This document shows positions 10,136 to 19,931 of a stretch of 64,000 nucleotides of DNA, piece by piece. The position numbers and the translations under genes were made by a program. The notes beneath the pieces were generated by a model, which searched no databases, was not told where the DNA came from, and saw nothing but the letters and a program-made list of their open reading frames with translations. How positions within the stretch are numbered: position 1 is the first letter of the stretch; each line of letters starts with the position of its first letter. This stretch comes from Chara braunii (Eukaryota > Streptophyta > Charophyceae > Charales > Characeae), in NCBI GenBank assembly GCA_003427395.1, contig BFEA01000006.1, forward strand, positions 2,808,665 through 2,872,664, written 5' to 3'.

Positions 10136-10310
10136 ACAAACATTTATTCCCAGCCTTCTCAAGGAACAACACAAACATAGACTCCCTATTAGGAACACAC
10201 AAACATTTATTCCTAGAAATAAACTACGCATAGACTCCCTATTAGGAACACACAAACATTTATTCCCAGCCTTCTCAAGGAACAACAAGCCGTTGACCAA
10301 CTCTGACACA
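10136..10310 (-). repeat. Scrambled short repeats of the integrase N-terminal region at the A2 deletion junction
   Basis: Three overlapping pieces of one coding segment (the VNGLLF.EKVG...VP.RE..RSLFLG region, compare 50945-51030 in A6) are joined out of order. Each contains AATAAATGTTTGTGTG on the minus strand, and two carry TTCCTAATAGGGAGTCTATG. They lie exactly between the RNase H end and the broken LTR, so they belong to the event that deleted the integrase. Template switching during reverse transcription or repair is the likely cause. Confidence 0.75.
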
Positions 10311-11427
10311 CAAAACAAAGGGCCGATAACTCAGCAGAAGTCACTTTGTCCTTCACCTCGAGTCTGCGGATGATCTCAGACATGAACGGATCCTCGCGAT
10401 AGGCTTCCACCAAAGACTGATTAACATTCTCCGCAAGATTGAACTCAGTAATCAGCGCACCTGAGAAATCAGGTCTATGCGACAAGGCGTCAACAACCTT
10501 ATTGTACTCGCCCTTGATGTAATGGGGCTCGAAGTCATACTGGTCAATGACTTCGATCCAACGTTTGAGAGCGTTAGAGAGTACCGGCAAAGTTCTCATC
10601 CATCTCAGGGTCTGATGATCAGTCCTGAGCATGAAGAACCTCCCAAGGAGGTAGTGCCTCCAAGGGGTCAGAGCCTTGTAAACCGCATAGAGTTCCTTTT
10701 CGTAGGTGGACTTAGCCAACTTCTGAGACGGCATTTTCTTGGACATGTACTCAACGGGCCTCAACTTTTTCCTCTCTTGTTGTGCAAGTACGGCGCCTAT
10801 GCCATATTGGCTAGCATCCGTAGTTACTATAAATGGCTTGTCAAGATCAGGAAGTTTCAAGACCTCGTAATGCGTCAACGCATGCTTCAGATGTCTGAAA
10901 GCAGCCTCGCATCTCTCAGTCCACTCCCATCGAGTGTCAAGGCGGGTGAGAACAGTCAAAGGGGCGGCAACTATGAGGTAGTTCTTCATGAAATTGCGAT
11001 AGTAGCCGGTCATCCCTAAGAAAGATCTCATCTCAGTCATAGACTGAGGACGCGGCCAGTCACGAATGTTGGCCACCTTCGCGTCATCGCGCTTCAAGCC
11101 CTCCGCGGAAATCTCATGACCCAAGTACAAGACACGGGTGCGGCCAAACTCGCACTTCTCACCGTCGATCTTGAACTTGTGCTGTCGCAGAAGACTCAGG
11201 ACTTTGTCCAAGTGCGCAACGTGCTCCTCAACAGTCTTACTAAAAATAAGTATGTCATCGAGGTACACGATGACAAACTTATCCAAGTAGTCATAAAAGA
11301 TCCGATTCATAGCGTGTTGAAAGGTGCGAGGAGCATTGCGAAGATCGGAAGGCATCACCACAAACTCGTACAGACCGTACCTGGTCTGAAATGCGGTTTT
11401 GTGTTGATCCTCGGGCCGGATTGCAAT
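10311..11427 (-). pseudogene. A2 RT (second part) and RNase H
   Basis: This continues the frame of the 12531-11428 segment after a single TAG. RT motifs include VVMP (catalytic region B) and YLDDILIF (catalytic aspartates, near 11251-11268), then LYLGHEIS and RSFLGMTGYYRNF of the thumb. RNase H follows with TDASQYGIGAVL, YEKELYAVYKAL and TDHQTLRWM, then a connection ending ALSHRPDF. VMPSDLRNAPRTF departs from the family VMPFGLCNA. The frame runs to 10213, but the last 33 residues come from the rearranged integrase repeats. RT copies element RNA into DNA and RNase H removes the RNA strand. Confidence 0.85.
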
Positions 11428-12531
11428 CTAATGGTACCCGGACTCCAGATCTATCTTAATGAAGTACCGACACCGTTGCACTCTATCTAGCATATCGTCG
11501 ATGCGCGGTAGGGGCTCTCTGTTCTTAACAGTGATGGCATTGAGGCCCCTGTAGTCAATGCACATCCTAAGGGTTCCCTCCTTCTTAGGTATGAATAGTA
11601 CTGGAGACCCATAAGGAGGGACACTCGGTCGGATCCAACCCTTCTCTACGAGTTTCTTGAGTCGCCGACGAAGTTCATCGAGCTCGCCTGGAGACATCCG
11701 ATAGATCCTACCCTTCGGGATGCTAGACGCTGTGATAATCTCTATCACGTGGACGACCTCCCTCTCAACAACCCCTGTCGGCTCTTCAAATAGATCAGGG
11801 TACTTAGCAACTAGTTCCTCTAGCTCCGACGACATTTTCACCGGCTCACCTGCAGAAGAGACATAAACTAGGTACATACCCTCCTCGCGATTTTGCTTAT
11901 AATAATTATAAAACGCGGCCGCACACATGCATTCGTGGGACTCAATCAGACTACTAGCTTTGAACTTACGCAATCTGGCGGTCCCTCCACCTGGCAAAGT
12001 GTGTTTGACCACTTTTCGGTCCCAGTGAAACTGGGGCTGTGCCACAGAGAGGTAGTACATACCTAACAACATGTCCATGGGGAGTTCGTCACTCGCTAGG
12101 AACGAGACGCGATGTCTCAATTCCCCTCCCGCGTACGGGAAACAACACTCAACATCTTGAAGGTAGTTGTTGACTACCATGCGCTGTTTGTTGGCACAGG
12201 TCGACTCCACAGGTCGACTCAGGCGCTGCACTTGCCCCTGTAAGCACAGCCTCTCAACGCACGCGTTCCTAGTCGAGCAAGTGTCATAATAGGCCCCGGC
12301 CTTGCGGCCGCCAATGACCACCTTGTTGACAAACATCTCACACTTCGGGGCTTTGACCAATGCCGTCCAAGAAGCTAGCGGGTCTGATCTAGACCACTCC
12401 TCCTCTAGCTCCTCTAAGGACTCGAACACATTCATCGAACAGAGGCTCGATGGGTTTGAATGTGTTTGCGGGACGATGCTGGAGTCAGTAGCTTGGGCCA
12501 TCTCTCGAGATGGTGAGGGTGTCTCCACCAC
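11428..12531 (-). pseudogene. A2 pol: protease and first part of RT
   Basis: The frame starts downstream of the gag stop and lies in the -1 frame relative to gag. The protease-like domain has YYDTCSTRNACV, in the place of the usual D-T/S-G active site (the Gly is Cys here), and LPMDMLLGMYYL as the second conserved block. RT begins at YRMSPGELDELRRRLKKL, with [27 protein letters not shown] and PRIDDMLDRVQ. It ends at SGYH followed by TAG where other copies have Gln, a CAG to TAG change. The same frame resumes directly after it, so this is essentially a one-stop pol. Confidence 0.85.
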
Positions 12532-12540
12532 CTCGACCCT

Positions 12541-12565
12541 AGCAGGAACAACTACTATTCCTACT
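12541..12565 (-). other. Conserved gag-pol junction hairpin, A2 copy
   Basis: Stem A+GTAGGAA pairs with TTCCTGC+T across the 9-nt loop TAGTAGTTG, with one U-G wobble. The gag stop TAG is inside the 5' arm. Compared with A3, position 5 is G-C instead of A-U and position 7 is A-U instead of G-C, both compensated. The slippery position 10 nt upstream reads G GGG AAA (12582-12576) instead of G GGA AAC, so slippage may be weakened in this copy. Confidence 0.75.
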
Positions 12566-13028
12566 TGCCCGACTTTTTCCCCGGAGCAGTGCCAGAAGTA
12601 CTAGCTACATTGCTACCAACGGGATGGGAGGATCCCAACGCCTGCCCCATCGTAGGCGTGATCTTCTCGGTCACCTTCTTATTACGGCACTTGAATTGGT
12701 TATGGCCGTATTGACCACAACGAATGCAAGCTTGCTGTGTGTACCAATCTCTCCACACGTCCTCTGTAAGACCCGCCTTCTCCCATGGGGGAGCGTTGGG
12801 GTCAACTTGACTCCTTGTTCGGGAGCCTCCGCGGCGTCTACGGGTCGCCTTACCTTTCTGAGCTACGGAAGCGACAACTCCACCCCCTGAAGGTTCAACG
12901 CTGCCAGCCTTTGAACCTACTCCCTCCTGGAAGTTGTCGTCTAACTCGATGGTTGAACCATCGTTATCGACAAACATAATGCCGACCTTTTGCCTTCCGG
13001 TTGGGAGGCAGTGACTTCTTCCTACCAT
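12561..13028 (-). pseudogene. A2 gag C-terminus with CCHC zinc knuckle
   Basis: Basic, Gly/Arg-rich residues (KATRRRRGGSRTRS) lead to CIRCGQYGHNQFKC, a canonical C-x2-C-x4-H-x4-C nucleocapsid knuckle that binds element RNA. The end GKKSGK plus TAG corresponds to the gag ends of A3 and A6. The start of this frame is a within-gag methionine. It is separated from the capsid part (13070-13930) by a frame break near 13030-13070. Confidence 0.85.
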
Positions 13029-13069
13029 CCGTAGTGGTTGCCTGCCCTTGCCCTATCTTCGCCTCAAGG

Positions 13070-13930
13070 TCAAGGGCCTTCTTGCGAGGGGAAGTTGTGA
13101 ACATTGATGTTGGCCTCACCTGCCAACTGATTCCTGATAGGCATAGGAAAGCATCTCAGGTAGGAGGTGAGTAATACTTGAGGGTCATAGCGCACCCCAG
13201 GGACACAGATCAGACGCTCTACAGCATCGGTGGCCTCCCTCACTAACTTGAACTGCCTCGTGTGCAGTGTCAGGATCGCATCAGTGGCCTTTTGGGCCTC
13301 CTGAGGATCATGCCACCTTTCTTCCACCAACTTGAGGAAGTCATCCAATTGCTGGGTGACCGCCCAAGCACGAAAGTCGTGACCGTATCCCTGTAGCTGT
13401 ACCAAACCGCTCAACCATCTTGCTGCACTACCCTCTAGGTAAGATGCAGCCACAAGCACTTCCTCGTGCGGCAAGGTGAGTTTACGCTTGACATAGACCG
13501 GCGCTGCCCTCAACCAAGTGTCGAGGTCTTCGCCCGTCTTATCCCCTGTGACGGGCTTAGGAGCGGTGATGGCCGTCTTTGGTACCCACTGAGTTTGTCC
13601 CGGTCCTTGCATCCCATTGGGCTGCGGACCCTGTGGTACAGGCGGCTGCACTGGCTGCAGGGGTTGTGTACCCTGCGGCTGTACAGGCTGCGAGACTGCA
13701 GGTTGCGTTGTAACTGCAATCTGCAACGGAGGTTGGGAATACACTGCCTGTACAACAACCTGCAAACTAGGACCTGCTGAGAGCCTTCTTGTTAACGGCA
13801 TGCCCAGGGAACCGGTTTGAACCGATGCTGGGGCTGTGTATGGGGATACCCCCGTCACCGGTGGGACAAAAGGAGGAGGATGTGCAATGGGCCAGGTACC
13901 TGGCCCGGACGGTGATGGTGACGCCTGCAT
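13070..13930 (-). pseudogene. A2 gag, capsid part
   Basis: After a Pro/Gln-rich linker (QPVQPQGTQPLQPVQPP), the retrotransposon gag domain follows: TQWVPKTAI, DKTGEDLDTWLRAAPVYV, EEVLVAASYLEGSAARWLSGL, LDDFLKLVEERWHDP, DAVERLICVPGVRYDPQVLLTSYLRCFP. The gag domain assembles the virus-like particle in the cytoplasm. The frame overlaps the N-terminal gag frame because of the 43-bp duplication at 13905-13990. Its Met at 13930 is therefore not the natural start. Confidence 0.85.
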
Positions 13931-14570
13931 CTGCCCGACTAATACAGCCGGACGGTGATGGTGACGCCTGCATCTGCCCGACTAATACAGCCAGACTCTG
14001 TTGGATGTTCTGTAAGATATCCGTCTGGTGATCGTGCATCTCCAGTACACTTAACAGAACCGACTGTATGGTTCTCACATCATCATCCATTTTTGCAGGG
14101 TTCATCCCCTCTAACTCACTAACGTCCGCTTCTCTCCGCTGCATCCTAGCTCTTCTCCTAATCATTCTCTCTTTCTCAGCCTTAATCTCTCCTAAAGCCT
14201 GCTGTAGTTGTGCCTCGCGAGCAGCAGCTCGTTTTACGACGACCTCCTCGGGTGTCAACACCAATGGCTGGCTTGCCATAACGCCAGCGGACTGACTCTG
14301 GGTCTGTGCGACCGATGACCCAACAGAACCTGAACTGCTAGCCTGGGTAGTCTGTTGCGCAGAAGTGGCCATGGCTTTAGAAACTCCGGCTTCACTTACT
14401 AATGCCCTGCTAGCCTCAACTGCTCTAACCCTACTCTGCTGCTGCAACCTCTCCCTACGCTGACGGAACAGGTACCTGTCACTCTCTGGTCCTAATGCCA
14501 AATGGGCAATCGGGCGTCTAGCCGATCGCAAGATCCGGTCGTCCTCTCTAGTGTCGTCCCTGTCGCTCAT
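13767..14570 (-). pseudogene. A2 gag, N-terminal part
   Basis: It starts MSDRDDTREDDRILRSARR at 14570, the likely true gag start, 1.26 kb after the PBS. It has charged segments likely to form a coiled coil (REAQLQQALGEIKAEKERMIRRRARMQRREADVSELEG, written here only as a composition note: E/K/R-rich, 14000-14250), a Ser/Gln-rich stretch and the helix around HDHQTDILQNIQQSLAVLVGQ. After residue 210 the frame leaves gag because of a 43-bp tandem duplication and ends in noise. Confidence 0.8.
13905..13990. repeat. 43-bp tandem duplication in A2 gag
   Basis: The units 13905-13947 and 13948-13990 are essentially identical (CCGGACGGTGATGGTGACGC...). Since 43 is not a multiple of three, this one event splits gag into two frames. 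The lack of divergence suggests it is recent relative to the element. Confidence 0.95.
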
Positions 14571-15829
14571 AAACTACAACACTGCACACAATCTGCACTA
14601 GTGCACTCTAGATGCCTACCGCAGTGTAATGCACAAACCAATTTAAAAATAAATAATTAATTGGTTGTGTTAGGGACTATACATTTGGGCCCAACAGGTA
14701 AGTTAGATTCCCACAAATGAAACCATTTTTAGCCTGATTAGTTCGCGAACAGAATGCACAATGAACAGTTACAGTTCTAATTATGTTGTCTGTCAGATGT
14801 CAAATGGCTGTACACCTAACTAATCAAAACATAAAAATAGAATCGTTTGTGTGGATAGGACAGTATGGAATTTTTGTCAAACTTATCACCTGAAATCTAC
14901 CCCTCCCTTAGTTCTCCTGAATGTCACTTGCTGTCAGCGTCCTTGAGCAATTCGGAGAGCATTGCGTGTCTAAAAGGTGTGTGTTCGGCCCACCCCTGTG
15001 CCCCGAGTATCTGCTGAGCTGGCCAGCCCTGCACTGGATTATCCTCCCGTGCAGCGAGCCTTACAATCATTGGCTGATCTAGAGGCAATTTAACGACCGC
15101 CCCCAAGTGTCATCAGGAATTATTTTACGTCGCAGCAGGACAACGATCACAACCAATGATTTCCCCTTCCGGTGTTTATTTAAAGATGCCCAGTCTTGTC
15201 TCCCACTTAGGGCTGGCCTGCGCTTCTGTACCCATCTAACAGTGCAGCAAGCTGAACTAAGGACAAGCAGCAAAGCATGCGTGTTCTACTCCCGGTGGGT
15301 TGGCATGGTGACCGTGACCCAGTGCTTCGTCCAGGGCCCTTCAGAAAGCTCTTCCCATCTTCTCCCAGATGCTCCACGTGAACATTGCTGACTCTCAAGG
15401 TTGAGCGCACTCGACAACTCACAATGAGAGGACTCTCAAGAAGGAACACACAACCTCACGGTAAGAAGCGTTGAAGAGGGTAGATAAGGTTAAGAGCAAC
15501 GTACCTCAAATAGCTGTCCCCAACCACGGAGATAATCTCACCAGATGACCTGATGCCGATTGTGATGACCAGTCATTGCTTCGGCACAACCAGCATTGCA
15601 CGCCGTTCCACCTCAACACCAATCAGACATCAGATAGTTCTCATCACACTGTCCAGACCCACATTACACCACGTAGCCTTCCTGGCGATCCCCTCACCTC
15701 CTGGGTCGCCACTCACTCGTCTCTACCCTCCTCACTACACGCCACTTACGGCCCAACTCACCAAGCAGACCGCATGTATGTACCGCATTAGGCAGAAGAC
15801 AAGCGCCAGATGAGCGCAATCGTACCACA
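14571..15829 (-). other. 5' leader of A2, no gene
   Basis: A non-coding leader between PBS and gag. It shares blocks with the A1 and A6 leaders (CATGGTGACCGTGACC near 15306, TCTCACAATGAGAGGACTCTC near 15418). AT-rich DNA with AAAATAAATAATTAATTGG lies near 14645. No RNA gene was recognised. Confidence 0.65.
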
Positions 15830-15841
15830 ACTCCGATACCA
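15830..15841 (-). other. Primer-binding site of A2
   Basis: On the minus strand it reads TGGTATCGGAGT, a variant of the initiator tRNA-Met site, three bases from the 5' LTR end. Confidence 0.85.
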
Positions 15842-15844
15842 AAT

Positions 15845-16775
15845 TGCAAGGAAGATGAGCAATAGCGAACTTCAGCAATCAAACAGCATCATATACACAA
15901 GACCAGATGGTCGTGACCTCGAACCAACAGCAGAATTGCATCACGAGTTTCACCAAATAAGAAGACACCAAGAGCTCATAATTGACAATGCTGGTAAAGT
16001 CTCATCATCATCACCAATGAAGAACCAATGTTGATATCCTATTTGGCGCTCGGCGCCCAGACTACAGATGGCAGATCCTATCTAGCCTAGACTACAATGC
16101 CGAATGATGACGACAACATCTTTCCCGAAGTACGAGCATACAATGACCAATTGTCGCACGCTTCCAGCACCAGGTATGTCTCTCGCCTCACTCACAACCT
16201 CGTTCCCCAACACACAGATGCCACTTGCACCCAAGGACCACCCTGCGCCACACCCAGCTTGGCGCACAGCTCGGCTATGGCTGCCTGCTCCTTCCTGCTC
16301 GCCCGTGAGCGCGTGAGTGCCAGCGAGCTTCAACGCAGCAGTGCTTGCGCAGCATGCAGCCAGCACCCGAATGCCAAATGCGGAGGCAGGCCCTTTGCTA
16401 TATGGAAGTGGCCTGCCTGCTTGCTGTCCCAGGCGGCGCTGGGCCTTTCCCAAGAAGCTTCCGGTAGGCTGAGGCCCAGTCCACACAACTCAGGCCCTGG
16501 GTCTGTAGTGGTTGCTCGCGCCCAACTGTCAATGGTTTGTGTTAGGCCCACATCCCCTATCCAGGCCAGGGCCTCCCTTCGATACATGCACACAGGCTGC
16601 CCAGGGCGTGGGTTCTTCCAACGAACTAGCGCTGCACAACTGCCTGAATTTCCTTGAGTTGCGTGGTGACTGAAATAGGCGCCCTCAGGCCCTCGTCGTG
16701 CCTGCCTTAACTTAGGGCGGCCGACGTGATACTTGGCAGGGCCTTAAAGGGGCTCATAGGGGCATAAGCCTCGCA
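15845..16775 (-). repeat. 5' LTR of A2
   Basis: A 931-bp LTR starting TGCAAGGAAGATG and ending GCCTCGCA on the plus strand. It contains GGCCCTTTGCTATATGG (16389-16405), the counterpart of the palindromic TATA-containing motif in the A1 and A6 LTRs. Confidence 0.9.
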
Positions 16776-17129
16776 CTTGGGCCTGTCAGCTTGAAATGAT
16801 GTCTCAAGGGCATTGCCCTTGTAAGACAAAGGTAAGAGAAGAGAAAAGAGAGAAGCGGTAACTTAGTGCAGTCACAAAACCAGTTTGAAATTACACTTTG
16901 AGCATTCCCCCGAACATAATACAGCCCCAGGCAACCCTACCGGACCGGAGCGCTAGCCTGTATACGTTGCCCAAAATGCAGTATGAAACTCTTTTTTATT
17001 TTTAAACTCTTTTGCTGACTCCCTCGTAGTTTCCCAAAAAGAAATAGAAGAATGCGGGAAATGGATTTCAAAACTGGAAATGGAGAAACATCCTCCTATT
17101 AGTGAAATTGTGTAAGTAACAGAAAATAT
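16776..17129. other. Short non-element spacer, no gene seen
   Basis: This 354-bp stretch between A2 and A3 begins with the A2 target duplication CTTG. It shows no repeat, RNA or protein signature that I recognise. Confidence 0.5.
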
Positions 17130-18198
17130 TGTGAGGAATGAACTCTCGCAGGGTCCTTCTCGGACATGCACGTGTTCTGGGCTGAGGCCCTCAGCAAGCC
17201 CCATGCCCACACCAGAGGCCAAAAGTTGACATTTTCCATATGTGGGTATTCAGACAGTTACAGCACGCCAGCTGGTTGAGGGGAAGTGTGAGCCTCCATG
17301 TGCTACGGCATATAGTTGGGCCCAGACCTTGGTAGTTGAGCCTGGGCACACACACACAATGCAAGGCAGACACATCACGAATTAACTACGGACCTACGAA
17401 AAAGCAGCATTGTCGACGTACATACCCCGGGTCCTGTTCAAATACAGCCAAAGGTCCAAGTCTGGAAATACTGGTCGTGCCCAACTGTAAAGGGCCCAGC
17501 CCCTCAACTGCACAGTTGGGCATGGGCGCAGGCACTGGGGCCAGACCGGAAGCTACTGAACGCTTCCCAGCCAGGCCACACACAACCAAACAGAGGCTGC
17601 CACTTCGATATAGGGAAGGAAGCAGCCAGGGCCAGGCATTCTGGCCCGCGCAGGCATTGCGGTCACGCTGCTGCGCGGTAGGCTGCAAGCTGCATTAGCG
17701 GCCAGGGTGCGTGCGGGCGCTTGAGAGGTGAGAGGGGCGCTGCTGGGCAGCGGTGCGCAGGCAGCCCTAGCATGGCTGCGGGGCGCTCGGGGGTAAGAGG
17801 CGATCGATGGTCTTCAGGAAGAAGGGGAGTGTGGGTGGTCAGGGTGTGATAAGGGAAGATGAGATACATACCTGTTGCATGAGGGAGGTCGGCTATGGTG
17901 TTGACGTCATATACATTGGTCTTCAAAGTTGAAGTCAGCCTGTTGCGTGAATGCGGATGTAGTAGGATAGGCAAGTAGTGTAGTCTGGGCGCTGGGCTCC
18001 AGCCAAAGAGGAGCGACGTTGGATTCTGTGTTGGTGTGGCCTGAGGGCTTGAACATTGGCTCACGAGTTCATTGTATTGCCCTGATTTGGATGGAATCTC
18101 GGTGCATTTATGCTCTCTGCTTGTACACAACTACTCTGACATCTTTGTGATTTTGCAACTTGGCTTTCTGTATATCATTCTCACTCATATTCCTTGCA
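17130..18198 (+). repeat. 5' LTR of A3
   Basis: It starts TGTGAGGAATG and ends TCCTTGCA (1069 bp) next to the PBS. Blocks match the 3' LTR at 25532: CATATGTGGGTATTCAG, GAGGCTGCCACTTC.ATATAGGGAAGGA, GAGTTCATTGTATTGC.CTGATTTGGATGG. The ATATAGGG block (17607-17618) is the plus-strand form of the conserved LTR motif. Confidence 0.9.
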
Positions 18199-18201
18199 AT
18201 T

Positions 18202-18213
18202 TGGTATCAGAGC
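18202..18213 (+). other. Primer-binding site of A3
   Basis: TGGTATCAGAGC, a perfect plant-type initiator tRNA-Met site three bases after the LTR end. Confidence 0.92.
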
Positions 18214-19931
18214 TGGTTCGTGATCGCCATTACCTGGCGCCGACGACATTGTTACTTGGTGCACTGACGATGCTTCTGTGCAGTGAGGATAGTTCGGCGC
18301 TGGCTTGTTAATGCGGGACCCGGGTAGAGGGGTTCGCCATTGGAAGGTTGTGGCGACAATGAATGTATGATGATGTGAGCATGCCGATGTGGCATTTTGG
18401 TTGAGGTGCCACTGCATCGCGTTGTGGGTCGTACCGAAGCTATGGCAGGTCATCGAAATCCACGGTGGCTCAATTGGTGAGAAATCTGTGGTTGAGGGCA
18501 ACTATCTCCAGGTTGGTTGTTCCCTTACCTTATCTACCCTCTCAATCTCTTCTTACCGTGAGGAAGTGAGTCCAACCTTGAGTGTCCTCTCTTTTGTGTG
18601 AAGAGTGGTGATCCCTCTACCTTGAGAGACGACATTCTTCCCGGTGGCACATCTGGCAGGAGAGGGTGGTGTGCCTCTGAAGGGCCCTGGTCGAAGCACG
18701 GGTCACGGTCATCATGCCAACCCATGGGAGTAGTACACGCATGGCATGCTGCTTTGTCCGTTGAAGGCTCTTTGCTGCGCTGTTAGAAAGGGTGTGTGGA
18801 TTGACCAGTCCTATGCAGACGCTATCCAGACCGTCTATAAATATTTCTAGCAGGGGTTTGAAGTGTCCACTGGCTGTAATCGTCGTCCTGTTTGCAACGT
18901 TAAATAATTCCCGAGGACCTTGGGGGCTATCCTTAAACTGGCTCTTGATCAACAATCAGTCAGAGGTAAGGCTCGTTCCATGCGAGGATAGATAAGGGGC
19001 AGTTCTGGTCATAAGCATACGCCTTGGGTACAGGGGTGGGCGGTTAATGCACACGTTAGACATTGCTGCTCGATGATGGCTACAAACACGTTGGATACAA
19101 GGGAGGAAGATTCCAATTGAGACTCAACTGTACATCACAACCATTTTATTTTTATTTTGACGAGTTGGTTTGCTAACTGCATACACCTCACATACNNNNN
19201 NNNNNNNNNNNNNNNNNNNNNNNNNNNNNNNNNNNNNNNNNNNNNNNNNNNNNNNNNNNNNNNNNNNNNNNNNNNNNNNNNNNNNNNNNNNNNNNNNNNN
19301 CACATACAACGTAGACTAGGACTGTTATATTCTACCACATTGGATACAGGGGAGGAAGATTCCAATTGAGACTCAACTGTACATCACAACCATTTCCATT
19401 GTGCATACATCTGCTCACATAGTTTATTTTTATTTTGATGAGTTGGTTTGCTAATTGCTAACACCTCACATACAACCTAGACTAGGACTGTGATATTCTA
19501 CCATAGTTAGTTTTTTTCAAAGCTTATGTAAGTGAATTAATCAAGGTAGATCTAGATTATGTGTACAACATGTGCAAATGTTGTTGATACTGCTTGAACG
19601 ATAGCCTAGCTGACTTGTCGGATGTTATTTTTATTTTGATTTATTTTTGGAACTGTTCAGACGCATGCTGCGGGAGGTTCCAGAAAGAACACTAGTGCAA
19701 ACAACGTCTGCCTAGTCGATGAGTGCATCGAAAGGTGGTAAAGGTACAATTGATGACATAAATTCGACATGGCGTGATAGACGTATGATACCTGTAGTGT
19801 TCTAGATTCTATTACCAGGAGACGAAAGAAGGTTAAGGGCCGAAGCGAGGACTTGTAATCTTGAGACTGCAAGGGGAGCAGCCGATGTTGTAGAAAGGAC
19901 ACTAGCAGCACTAATATGTAGCGAGGTAGTA
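18214..19931 (+). other. 5' leader of A3 with assembly gap
   Basis: Non-coding leader related to those of A4 and A5. It includes GATGTGGCATTTTGG (18388-18402). A run of 105 N (19196-19300) lies inside a tandem duplication: TTGGATACA..GGAGGAAGATTCCAATTGAGACTC starts at 19091 and again at 19340. The gap length and the copy number of this repeat are therefore uncertain. Confidence 0.75.

Larger units (their letters stand above)
9787..16775 (-). mobile_element. LTR retrotransposon A2 (Ty3/gypsy family A), minus strand
   Basis: A 931-bp 5' LTR (15845-16775) and a truncated 349-bp 3' LTR (9787-10135) flank gag, protease, RT and RNase H. A 4-bp CTTG duplication flanks it (9783-9786 and 16776-16779). 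The protease-RT-RNase H frame (12531 to about 10311) is continuous except for one stop. Gag is broken by a 43-bp tandem duplication. Everything from the integrase zinc domain to the middle of the 3' LTR is missing. Of the family A copies here, its pol is the least decayed. Confidence 0.9.

Noticed and set aside
10477-11490. Plus-strand frames of 180 and 124 codons
   Set aside because: They are antisense shadows of A2 RT and RNase H, which carry the YLDD and TDAS motifs on the minus strand.
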